Positions 44,092-51,729 of a stretch of 64,000 nucleotides of DNA are shown here, one piece after another. The DNA is from Haloarcula marina (GTDB taxonomy: Archaea; Halobacteriota; Halobacteria; Halobacteriales; Haloarculaceae). The first letter of the stretch is position 1. Every line of letters begins with the position of its first letter. Position numbers and translations under genes: made by a program. The notes under the pieces were generated by a model. The model was given only the letters and a program-made list of their open reading frames with translations, did no database searches and was not told the origin of the DNA. The DNA lies in the NCBI RefSeq assembly GCF_024218775.1, contig NZ_CP100404.1, positions 806,001-870,000 of the forward strand. Reading direction: 5' to 3'.

Positions 44092-44565
44092 ATGCGCGTC
44101 TTCGAAACGGACCTTCCGGGCGTCGGCCGCCGGTACACCGTGACGTTTCCCGATGGTGGGCAATTGACCGTTCTCGTCCAGAATGACGGGCCTCGCGAGA
44201 CGTACTGGCGGGGTGACGACGACGGTGACAGCGCCCGCCTGTTCTCGCTCTCGCCGGCACAGGCGCGAAAACTCGCCGAGATATACGACGGGACGTATTT
44301 CGAACCGGCGCGAGAGGGCATCGACCACGCGCTCGAAGACGCCCGCATTCGCTGGGTCGAGGTGGCCGACGACGACCCGGTGGCCGGTCGGACCCTCGGC
44401 GAAAGCGCGATACGGAGCGAGACGGGCGTCCTCGTACTGGCCGTTCAGCGCGGCGACCGCACGCTCTCGAGTCCGGACGCGGACACTCGAATCGAAGCCG
44501 GGGACGTGCTGGTCGCGGTCGGAACGGACGAGGCCCACGCGAAACTGGCCGACCTGCTCGAGTGA
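44092..44565 (+). CDS. KhtT-like regulatory subunit with TrkA-C domain
   Basis: A 157-aa cytoplasmic protein starting MRVFETDLPGVGRRYTV. The N-terminal part has the YTVTFPDGGQLTVLVQNDG layout of KhtT-like regulatory proteins. The C-terminal TrkA-C (RCK_C) domain spans about 75-157 (IRWVEVADDDPVAGRTLGE, then VLAVQRGD, IEAGDVLVAVGTDEAHAKL). It is followed 3 bp later by the antiporter gene. By family precedent the pair forms a K+/H+ antiporter gated by nucleotides or pH. Confidence 0.85.
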   Translation: MRVFETDLPGVGRRYTVTFPDGGQLTVLVQNDGPRETYWRGDDDGDSARLFSLSPAQARKLAEIYDGTYFEPAREGIDHALEDARIRWVEVADDDPVAGRTLGESAIRSETGVLVLAVQRGDRTLSSPDADTRIEAGDVLVAVGTDEAHAKLADLLE

Positions 44566-44568
44566 GCC

Positions 44569-45762
44569 GTGGCGAATCCGCTGCTCGTCGCCGGCGCGGT
44601 GCTCTTGGCGCTGGTCGCCCTCGCACTCGCGGCCCAGCGAATCGGCCAGTCGGTCATCCCCACGTACATTCTTGCCGGCGTCGTCGTCGGGCCGTTCGGC
44701 ATCGGCTTGGGCGCGGATACCGTGGGTGTCCCGCTCCCAGCGTTGCTCGCGCTCCCGGCCGCGCTCGGGGTCGTCCTCTTGCTGTTTTTCGTCGGACTGG
44801 AGTTGAGCGTCGGCGAACTGCTCGCGGACCGTCGCGCGTTCGCCCGCGCCGGGGCCGTCGACGTGGGGGTCAGCCTGCCGCTGGGCTTTCTGGTCGGCAT
44901 CGTCGCCGGCTTCTCGCCGTTGGAAGCGACGTTTCTCGCGCTGGTCGTCTTCAACTCATCGACGGTCATCATCGCCAAGTCCGTCGTCGACGCGGGGTGG
45001 GTCGGCAGTCGGGTCAGCGACGCCGTCTTCGGCGTCGTCGTCGTCGAGGACGTCGTGACTGCGCTCCTGTTCGCCGTCGTCTCGACGCTCGTCGTCGGCG
45101 GGTCAGGCGTCACGCTGGCCCGGTCGCTCGTGGTCAGTATCGCCTTCCTTGTGGCGCTCGTGGCGGTTGTCCTCCGCGGGGCCGAACCGGTGCGGCGCGC
45201 CTTCGGCCCGCTCCGGGGAGAACTGTTCGTCGTCGCGTCGCTCGGGGCGGCCGCGTTCGTCGCGGGAGTCGGGACGCTCACTCGGACGAGCGAGGCAGTC
45301 GCCGCCTTTCTCGTCGGCGGCCTGTTCCAACGCGCGGACCTCCTCGCGGAGGCGGAGCGATACCTCGCGCCGGTCCGTGACGTGTTCGCCGTCGTGTTCT
45401 TTCTCTGGGTCGGCGTCCAGACCGACCCCCGGGTGGTCGCCGACGCCGCGCCGTTCGTCCTCGGAATCGGGCTCGTGACGCTCGCGGGCCAACTCGTCAG
45501 CGGCTACTACGCGGGCAGAGCGTTCGGTCTGGACGCGGACGCGGCGGTGCGGATGGGGGCCGCGCTGACCCCGCGCGGCGAGTTCTCGCTGGTCATCGCC
45601 GCGTTCCTCGCCGTCGAGGGGACGACGCCGACGCTGTCGGAGACGATTCCGGCGATAACCGTCGGCTACGTCCTCCTCACCAGCGTCGGCGGGAGTGTCC
45701 TCTTACACCGCGCCGACGACATCGCGGCACTCAGACGACGGCTCCGACCATCGCGTCGATAG
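44569..45762 (+). CDS. Cation/proton antiporter, CPA2 (KefB/KhtU-like)
   Basis: A 397-aa membrane protein with a GTG start and about 12 TM helices. The CPA2 features are present: QSVIPTYILAGVVVGPFGIG, LLLFFVGLELSVGEL, FNSSTVIIAKSVVDAG, VVVVEDVVTALLF, and AALTPRGEFSLVIAAFL near the C-terminus. It lacks a C-terminal TrkA-N domain, consistent with regulation by the separate small subunit upstream. K+ or Na+ export coupled to H+ uptake is inferred. Its end overlaps the converging esterase gene by 32 bp. Confidence 0.88.
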   Translation: MANPLLVAGAVLLALVALALAAQRIGQSVIPTYILAGVVVGPFGIGLGADTVGVPLPALLALPAALGVVLLLFFVGLELSVGELLADRRAFARAGAVDVGVSLPLGFLVGIVAGFSPLEATFLALVVFNSSTVIIAKSVVDAGWVGSRVSDAVFGVVVVEDVVTALLFAVVSTLVVGGSGVTLARSLVVSIAFLVALVAVVLRGAEPVRRAFGPLRGELFVVASLGAAAFVAGVGTLTRTSEAVAAFLVGGLFQRADLLAEAERYLAPVRDVFAVVFFLWVGVQTDPRVVADAAPFVLGIGLVTLAGQLVSGYYAGRAFGLDADAAVRMGAALTPRGEFSLVIAAFLAVEGTTPTLSETIPAITVGYVLLTSVGGSVLLHRADDIAALRRRLRPSRR

Positions 45763-46375
45763 CCGAAATCTGCTCGTCGTTGATGGCATGCCCGAGGCCG
45801 TCGTACACCCGTTCGGTCACGTCGGCGTCGAGGCGGCGGAAAGCGTCGGCAGTCGTGGCCACGCGGTCGGCCGAGACGTGCGGGTCGTCGTTCCCGCATC
45901 CGACGAACACGGGCGTCCCGGAGAGCGACCCGGACCGCTCGGCGGCGGGGTCCGGCCCGAGCAGTCCACCGGCGAGCATCGTCAGGCCGCCGTATCGCTC
46001 GGGATTGCCCGCGACGTACTCGCCCGCGAGACTCGCCCCCTGCGAGAAGCCCACGAAGACGGTCCGCTCGCGCGGCACTCCGGCGGCCGCGGCCCGGTCG
46101 AGCGTGCGGTCGACGAGCGAAACGGCCGAGGAGAGCCACGGTTCCCGGCGCTCTCTCGGTGCGTCGACCGGACCGGGGAACCACGCTTTGCCCGCCGCTT
46201 CGGGTGCGAGATACATCGCGCCGTGGTGGTGGAACTCGTCGGCGAGTCTGAGGAAGTGTCGGGCCGAGTCGCCGCGGCCGTGAAGCAGTACGACGGCGGC
46301 CGTCGCGGCTTGGGGCGGCGCGCCCGCGGTGACGATTTCCGCTCCGGCGTGCGGCCCGTCGTCGTTCTCGCTCAC
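45731..46375 (-). CDS. Phospholipase/carboxylesterase family alpha/beta hydrolase (MhqD-like)
   Basis: A 214-aa hydrolase with a GTG start (VSENDDGPHAGAEIV). The oxyanion region VVLLHGRGDSARHF, the nucleophile GFSQGASLA and the terminal catalytic segment YDGLGHAINDEQ give a Ser-Asp-His triad layout. It directly follows the ring-cleaving-type dioxygenase, the arrangement of mhqO/mhqD-like pairs. It may hydrolyse products of the dioxygenase. It converges on the antiporter gene. Confidence 0.83.
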   Translation of the reverse strand: MSENDDGPHAGAEIVTAGAPPQAATAAVVLLHGRGDSARHFLRLADEFHHHGAMYLAPEAAGKAWFPGPVDAPRERREPWLSSAVSLVDRTLDRAAAAGVPRERTVFVGFSQGASLAGEYVAGNPERYGGLTMLAGGLLGPDPAAERSGSLSGTPVFVGCGNDDPHVSADRVATTADAFRRLDADVTERVYDGLGHAINDEQISAIDAMVGAVV

Positions 46376-46379
46376 CGTC

Positions 46380-47312
46380 TCACCACGCTGGCATCGACAG
46401 CGGCGGCAGTTGCGGGGCAATCATCTCGCGGTCTTCTTCGAGCCACGGCGGCAGTCGGAGCGTGTCGGCGGGTGCGTCGTCCGCCGGGGAGACGCCCAGA
46501 CCGGGCCGTTCGGTCGCCAGTTCGAACAGGATGCCTCCGGGGTCCCGAACGTACAGCGAGTGGAAGAAGTGGCGGTCCTTCACGCGGGAGACGGTGAATT
46601 CCCGGTCGTCGAGCAGGTCCCGCCACTCGCGGAGTTCGGCCTCGCTGTCGACGCTGACGGCGACGTGGTGAATCGACCCCGCGCCCTCGCGGCCGAACGG
46701 CGCGTCGTCTTTCAGGATGTCGACGGTCGACCCGCGCTCGGCGACGCGATAGCGCACCGCCTCGGCCGTCTCGTCGACCAGTTCGAACCCGAAGGTATCC
46801 AGCAGGCTGGCGGTCACGTACGGACTCATCGACCGAAGGGTGATGCCGCGGACGCCGCGAACGGCCTTCGAATCGGGAACCGGGCCGCCACCGACGGGAC
46901 GCCCGTGGTCGCCGTCGGCGACGAGTTCGACGTGCGTGCCGTGCGGGTCCCTGAACTGGCGGACGCGCTCGCCGAAGCGAGTTCGGGGGTCGTCAACCTC
47001 CGCACCGTGGTCGGCGAGACGGTCGGCCCAGTAGTCCAGAGTCCCCTCGGGGACGGCGAGGAGGAACGAGTGGATGTCGGGGCGGCCGACGCGCCCGGCC
47101 AGTTCGGCGGGCGAGGCGAAGAACGTCACCACGGACCCCGGAGTGGCGGCGGCGTCGCCGTAGTAGAGGTGGTAGGTGAACTTGTCCTCGAAGTTGACGG
47201 TGCGGACGACCGGTCGAAGACCGAGGCCGCGGACGTAGAAGTCGGCGTTCTCCTGCGGGTCACCGGCGAGTGCCGAAACGTGGTGGATTCCCGGTGTGTC
47301 GGAGAGCGTCAC
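46380..47312 (-). CDS. VOC-family ring-cleaving dioxygenase (MhqO-like)
   Basis: A 310-aa protein with two vicinal-oxygen-chelate modules (about 1-145 and 150-300). Candidate iron ligands lie in GIHHVSALAGD, HVELVAD, IHHVAVSVD and GILFELATE. I prefer the GTG at 47312, which overlaps the thioesterase stop by 4 bp (GTGA); a GTG at 47318 is also in frame. Homologues are annotated as ring-cleaving dioxygenases, and in bacteria MhqO acts in hydroquinone and catechol detoxification. Confidence 0.83.
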   Translation of the reverse strand: MTLSDTPGIHHVSALAGDPQENADFYVRGLGLRPVVRTVNFEDKFTYHLYYGDAAATPGSVVTFFASPAELAGRVGRPDIHSFLLAVPEGTLDYWADRLADHGAEVDDPRTRFGERVRQFRDPHGTHVELVADGDHGRPVGGGPVPDSKAVRGVRGITLRSMSPYVTASLLDTFGFELVDETAEAVRYRVAERGSTVDILKDDAPFGREGAGSIHHVAVSVDSEAELREWRDLLDDREFTVSRVKDRHFFHSLYVRDPGGILFELATERPGLGVSPADDAPADTLRLPPWLEEDREMIAPQLPPLSMPAW

Positions 47313-47731
47313 TGCCACTCGAACTGGCTGATGGCGTCGCGCCAGTCGTCGGGAATCGCCTGCGGGGCTTCGGCCTCGCGGTCGTAGGTGACCTGCGTGC
47401 TCTCGCCGGTGGCGACGACGCCCGCCTCGTCGCGGACCTCGTACTCGAACGGGAAGCTCTTGGTCCCGAGGTTCGGGACCCGAACGCCGACGGTGACGCT
47501 GTCGACCGACCGAACCGGCCGTTCGTAGTCGATTTCGAGGTTCGCGACGACGATACCGGTCCCCTCGCCGTCGGCCGCGAGGAACGACCGGTCGCCGCGG
47601 CCGACGACTTCGGCGAGGTAGTCGATGCGGGCCTCCTCGAAGTAGGTCCCGTAGCGGACGTTGTTCACGTGGCCGTAGGTGTCGAGGTCGTCGTAGCGGA
47701 CGTCGACCGCGGTGGTGAACTCGAAACTCAT
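47309..47731 (-). CDS. 4HBT/hotdog acyl-CoA thioesterase
   Basis: A 140-aa hotdog-fold protein starting MSFEFTTAVDVRYDDLDTYGHVNNVRY, which holds the YDDLDTYGHVNN active-site motif (Asp with His/Asn) of 4-hydroxybenzoyl-CoA-type thioesterases. The start overlaps the msrA stop by 4 bp and the end overlaps the dioxygenase start, so translation is likely coupled. It would hydrolyse an aromatic or acyl-CoA thioester; the substrate is not known. Confidence 0.87.
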   Translation of the reverse strand: MSFEFTTAVDVRYDDLDTYGHVNNVRYGTYFEEARIDYLAEVVGRGDRSFLAADGEGTGIVVANLEIDYERPVRSVDSVTVGVRVPNLGTKSFPFEYEVRDEAGVVATGESTQVTYDREAEAPQAIPDDWRDAISQFEWQ

Positions 47732-48252
47732 GCCAGCAGCTCCGCGTGCTTCTGTTTTAGCTTGTCCAGTTTCGGCGGGATGGTCATCCGGCAGTAGGCC
47801 TGATTCGGGTTCTTCTCGAAGTAGTCCTGGTGGTAGGCCTCGGCGGGATAGAACACGTCGAGCGGTTCGACCTCGGTGACGATGTCGTCGTCGTAGCCCG
47901 GTTGAATCTCCTCGATGAACGCCTCGACGGTCTCGCGCTGGTCGTCGTCGTGGTAGAAGACAGCCGAGCGGTACTGCGTCCCCACGTCGTTGCCCTGTCG
48001 GTTCAGCGTCGTCGGGTTGTGCGTCGTGAAGAAGACGGCCAGCAGGTCCTCGTAGCTCACCACGTCGGGGTCGTAGGTCACCTGCACGCACTCGGCGTGG
48101 CCCGTCTCCTCGCGGCAGACGGCTTCGTAACTCGGATTCTCGACGTGGCCGCCAGCGTACCCTGACACCACGTCCTCGACCCCGTTCACCTGCTTGAAGA
48201 CGGACTCGGTACACCAGAAACAGCCACCGGCGAACGTCGCTTGCTCGGTCAT
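47728..48252 (-). CDS. msrA: Peptide-methionine (S)-S-oxide reductase
   Basis: A 174-aa enzyme repairing methionine-S-sulfoxide in proteins. The catalytic GCFWCTES motif is at residues 10-17, with GYAGG, GHAECVQVTYDP and NDVGTQYRSAVFYH following, and AYHQDYFEKNP near the C-terminus. It heads a tight four-gene minus-strand set ending with the esterase, which links it to oxidative or quinone stress. Confidence 0.95.
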   Translation of the reverse strand: MTEQATFAGGCFWCTESVFKQVNGVEDVVSGYAGGHVENPSYEAVCREETGHAECVQVTYDPDVVSYEDLLAVFFTTHNPTTLNRQGNDVGTQYRSAVFYHDDDQRETVEAFIEEIQPGYDDDIVTEVEPLDVFYPAEAYHQDYFEKNPNQAYCRMTIPPKLDKLKQKHAELLA

Positions 48253-48298
48253 CGCTAGCCGGTAGGCGCGGGACGCACAAAAGGAGACGGCCAGCGCG

Positions 48299-50671
48299 TC
48301 AGTCGGCCTCAGCGGCCCCGTGCGTGACCGGCCGGGCGCGTCCGTCCGGTGGTGCGCCGTCACCCACCGACCGGGCGGAGTTGCCCACCACTAGCAGACT
48401 GCTGGCGGTCATCGCCAGCGCGGCGAACAGCGGGTTCAACGCGCCGACCAGCGCAAGCGGGAGTGCGACGGCGTTGTAACAGAACGCCCACGCGAGGTTC
48501 TGCCGGATGCGCCGCCGCGTCGCGGCGGTGTACTCGAACACCCGCGGTACGGCACGGAGGTCGTCGGCGGTGACCACGGCGTCGGCGGCGTCGGCGGCCA
48601 GTTGCGTCCCCGAGGCCATCGAGATACCGAGGTCGGCGCGGCCCAGCGCCGGGGCGTCGTTGGCGCCGTCCCCGACCATCGCGACGGTCCCCCGGGACTG
48701 CAGTCGGTCGACGACTTCGGCCTTCGCTTCGGGTGGGACGCCCGCGAACACCTCCGAAACCGCCTCGTGGTCGGCGAACCGCGACGCCGCCTCGGGGCTG
48801 TCGCCGGTGACGACGACCACCTCGTGGGCCGCCGCGAGGTCGGTGACGACCGCCGCCCACGAGTCGCGCGGCCGGTCGCCCCCGACCACGAGGTCCCGTG
48901 CGCGGCCGTCCCACCCGACGAGCGCGGGCACCTGTCCCTCGCTCCGGGCCGCGTCGAACCGCTCAGCGAGTCCCTCCGGGACCGCGAACCCGCAGTCGGC
49001 CAACAGGGACTGGGTCCCGACGACGACGCGTTCGCCGTCGACCGTCGCGCTGACGCCTCGGCCGGGATGTCGCTCGAACCCCTCGACGACGGCGTCGTCC
49101 GCGGTGGCCGCGTCGGTGACCGCAGACGCCAGCGGGTGGTCGGCGAACTGCTCGACGGCCGCCGCCCGCCGCATCGCCTCCTCATCGGCCCGTTCACGTA
49201 GCGTCATCTCGCCCGTGGTCAGGGTCCCGGTCTTGTCGAACGCGACCACGTCGACGGCCGACGCCGTCTCGAACACCGAGCTATCGGTGACGACGATGCC
49301 GTCGTCCAAGGCGGTCCGGACGCCGGCGGCCGTCGCCAGCGGCGTCGCCAGCCCCAGTGCGCACGGACAGGAGACGACGAGCACGGCCAGTCCGGTCAGG
49401 AGCGCGTCGGTCACCGACGCGCCCAGCGCCAGATGCCCGACGGTCGCGAGGGCGGCCAGTCCGACCACGAGTGGGACGAACACCGCGGCGAGGCGGTCGA
49501 CGAGTCGCTGGATACCGCCCCGGTCGCTCTGGACGGTCCACAGCAGTTCGGTCAGGCGGTCGACTGTACTCTCTGCCTCGGGACCGACGCGGACCACCAG
49601 CGCGCCGTCGGTGACCAGCGACCCGCCGACGACGCTCGACCCGGGGGTCTTCCGCACGGGGACGGCCTCGCCGGTCGTCAGCGACTCGTCGGCGGCGGCG
49701 GTCCCCTCGAGGACGGTCCCGTCGACGGGGACGCGTTCGCCGGTCCTGACGAGGAGTTCGTCGCCAGGCCCGAGCGCCGAGATGTCGACCGTCTCGGTCC
49801 CGTCTTCGACCCGGCGGCGGGCGGTGTCGACGCGCTGTCTCGTGAGGTCGGTCAACCGCCCGGCCGCGGCACGGCGGACGCGGTCCTGATAGTAGTCGCC
49901 GAGCGAGACGGCCAGCACGATGACGGTGGCGACGTCGAAGTACACCTCCGTCTCTCCGAGGAGGATGGCGAGGACGCTGTACCCGAACGCCGTCGTCGCG
50001 GCCATCGCCACCAGCAAGTCCATGTTCGGGCGGCCCGCCCGGAGGCTGACGTACGCGCCGCGCAGGAGCGGCCACCCGGTGTAGCCGACGACGACGGCGG
50101 TCATCACCGCCATGTTCCACAGGAGGTAGGCACCGGCGGCCCCCCCGAGGTCGACCAACAGGAACCGGTCGGCCAGTCCGAGGTAGGCGGGATAGAGAAA
50201 GAGGAGGTACCACAGCATCGTCATCATCCCGAAGAACCCGCCGACGACCAGACGGCCTTCGAGTTCGTGGTCGTCGTCGGCGTCGACGGTCTGGAAACTC
50301 GCCTCGTAGCCGGTTCCGGCGACGACGCTCGGCAGGTCGTCTTCCGAGCACAGGTCGGGGTCGTAGGTGAGTTTCATCGTCCCCGTCGCGTAACTGGCCG
50401 CCGCGCCGGTGACGCCCTCGTGGTCGGTGGCGCGGGCTTCGAGGAACGTCTCGCAGGTCGCACAGTGCATGCCTTCGACGGAGAGAAATGCCGTCTCCCC
50501 CTCTGCGTCGGCCGGGTCCGGACCGGTCTCGGCGTCCGCGACCGACTGCTCTGCGGGGGCGTCCAGCGTCCGGGCGACTTCCAGACAACCGCGACAGCAG
50601 AAGGTCCCGGCCACGTCGCTGTCGGCGACGGGCGAGTCGACGGCCAGTCCACAGAGCGTGCAGTCGGTCAT
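48299..50671 (-). CDS. Heavy-metal P-type ATPase (Cu+-type, CcoI/FixI-like)
   Basis: A 790-aa membrane transporter. The N-terminus has a Cys-rich metal site (C4, C7, C25, C26, C29), then an HMA domain with GMHCATC (C70/C73). Eight TM helices include the metal-binding CPC at 435-437. Catalysis uses DKTGT (Asp479), TGDS and GDGANDAPALG. The extra N-terminal Cys region is typical of ATPases that supply copper for oxidase assembly. Its gene lies 4 bp after the SafE-like gene and divergent from ba3 oxidase genes, so copper delivery to CuA/CuB and halocyanin is likely. Confidence 0.92.
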   Translation of the reverse strand: MTDCTLCGLAVDSPVADSDVAGTFCCRGCLEVARTLDAPAEQSVADAETGPDPADAEGETAFLSVEGMHCATCETFLEARATDHEGVTGAAASYATGTMKLTYDPDLCSEDDLPSVVAGTGYEASFQTVDADDDHELEGRLVVGGFFGMMTMLWYLLFLYPAYLGLADRFLLVDLGGAAGAYLLWNMAVMTAVVVGYTGWPLLRGAYVSLRAGRPNMDLLVAMAATTAFGYSVLAILLGETEVYFDVATVIVLAVSLGDYYQDRVRRAAAGRLTDLTRQRVDTARRRVEDGTETVDISALGPGDELLVRTGERVPVDGTVLEGTAAADESLTTGEAVPVRKTPGSSVVGGSLVTDGALVVRVGPEAESTVDRLTELLWTVQSDRGGIQRLVDRLAAVFVPLVVGLAALATVGHLALGASVTDALLTGLAVLVVSCPCALGLATPLATAAGVRTALDDGIVVTDSSVFETASAVDVVAFDKTGTLTTGEMTLRERADEEAMRRAAAVEQFADHPLASAVTDAATADDAVVEGFERHPGRGVSATVDGERVVVGTQSLLADCGFAVPEGLAERFDAARSEGQVPALVGWDGRARDLVVGGDRPRDSWAAVVTDLAAAHEVVVVTGDSPEAASRFADHEAVSEVFAGVPPEAKAEVVDRLQSRGTVAMVGDGANDAPALGRADLGISMASGTQLAADAADAVVTADDLRAVPRVFEYTAATRRRIRQNLAWAFCYNAVALPLALVGALNPLFAALAMTASSLLVVGNSARSVGDGAPPDGRARPVTHGAAEAD

Positions 50672-50675
50672 GGTC

Positions 50676-51449
50676 TCACAGCCACGGCATCGGGAGGGGC
50701 GGTCTCGGGACGGCGACGCCGAACGCCGCCAGCCCGTTCGAGAGCGGGACCAGCGCGAGGACGAGGAAGACGGCCCCGAGCGCTCGGTGGAACGCCGCCC
50801 GACGGGTCGGCGCGAACGACCCGAACGCCGTCCCGTAGGCGAACACGAGCGGTATCGTCCCGAGGCTCAACGCCGCGAGCGAGAGGCCGCCGGTGACGGC
50901 AGACCCGCTGGCGAAGGCGTAGAGGAACGCCGGGTACAACAGCGGACACGGGAGCAGTCCGTGCATCGCGCCGAGCGCGACCATCCCCGGACCGTCGACG
51001 AGGGCGTCGAGTCGAGCGACAAGCGTCCCAGCGAGTCGCTGGAACAGGGTCCCGACGACCGGAACCGACGACGCGACGTCGACTGCGCTGGCCCGGGTCA
51101 GGTAGCCAGCCCCGACTGCGAGGATGAACAGGCCGACGCAGACGCCGACGACACCGCGGACGGTGGTCGCGAGTCGGGCGAGACCGGCGGCGTCGTAGAG
51201 CACGCCCCCCAGCAGCCCGAACGCCACGCCGAGGGTCGTGTAACTGAGGCCGCGGCCGACGTTGAACAGGACCTGCTGGCGGATTTCGTGTCCGGAGAGC
51301 GGGCCGCCGTCGTCGAGCCGGTCGGCGTAGGTGGTGACCAGCGGGCCGCACATCCCCAGACAGTGGACGCTCCCGAGGAGTCCGAGGCCGGCGAAGGCGG
51401 CGACGCCCGCCGTCTCGCTCGCGGTCAGTCCGAGTCCGTCGAGGGGCAT
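50676..51449 (-). CDS. SafE/TauE-family membrane protein (CcoH/urease-accessory-like)
   Basis: A 257-aa membrane protein with about six TM helices. SVHCLGMCGPLV at about 27-38 and GMVALGAMHGLLPCPLLYPAFL are the paired Cys/Met motifs of the SafE-like group next to copper ATPases, suspected to bind or move copper across the membrane. It starts 1 bp downstream of the 58-aa oxidase subunit gene and is followed 4 bp later by the ATPase, so all three share an mRNA. Confidence 0.82.
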   Translation of the reverse strand: MPLDGLGLTASETAGVAAFAGLGLLGSVHCLGMCGPLVTTYADRLDDGGPLSGHEIRQQVLFNVGRGLSYTTLGVAFGLLGGVLYDAAGLARLATTVRGVVGVCVGLFILAVGAGYLTRASAVDVASSVPVVGTLFQRLAGTLVARLDALVDGPGMVALGAMHGLLPCPLLYPAFLYAFASGSAVTGGLSLAALSLGTIPLVFAYGTAFGSFAPTRRAAFHRALGAVFLVLALVPLSNGLAAFGVAVPRPPLPMPWL

Positions 51450-51450
51450 C

Positions 51451-51627
51451 CTAGGCGGTGGTCGCGTCCGAGGGCGACGCCATCAGGAACAGCGCCGCCG
51501 CGATGACGACGACGCTGACGAGTGAGAGCGCGACGACGGTCCGACCGGTTCCCTGTAAGTAGTACGCGACGGGCGCGAGGCCCGCGAGAACGAGCAGTGT
51601 CACGAGGCGCGGACTCGAAGTGGCCAT
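51451..51627 (-). CDS. Tiny ba3-oxidase-type membrane subunit (CbaE-like)
   Basis: A 58-aa protein, MATSSPRLVTLLVLAGLAP to the end SPSDATTA, with two hydrophobic segments (about 8-23 and 30-49). Small proteins of this kind are encoded beside haloarchaeal ba3 oxidases and are annotated as oxidase subunits. It has a minus-strand TATA-like ACTTTTTAAC (51651-51660) 24-33 bp before its ATG and diverges from the halocyanin-oxidase genes. Identity rests on size and context. Confidence 0.65.
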   Translation of the reverse strand: MATSSPRLVTLLVLAGLAPVAYYLQGTGRTVVALSLVSVVVIAAALFLMASPSDATTA

Positions 51628-51649
51628 GAACGCCCGTACGCCGTGGTCC

Positions 51650-51704
51650 CGTTAAAAAGTGGGTCCCGGTTCTTACTCCGTAGGAACGCCGACCCCCCTT
51701 TTTG
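51650..51704. promoter_or_regulatory. Divergent promoters between the copper and oxidase operons
   Basis: CGTTAAAAAGT (51650-51660) serves the minus-strand operon, and CTTTTTG (51698-51704) lies about 27 bp before the ATG at 51730 on the plus strand. The two promoters share a 102-bp intergenic region, so one regulator could switch both directions. Confidence 0.6.
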
Positions 51705-51729
51705 TGGCTCGGGTGGGTCTCGGCGGAGT

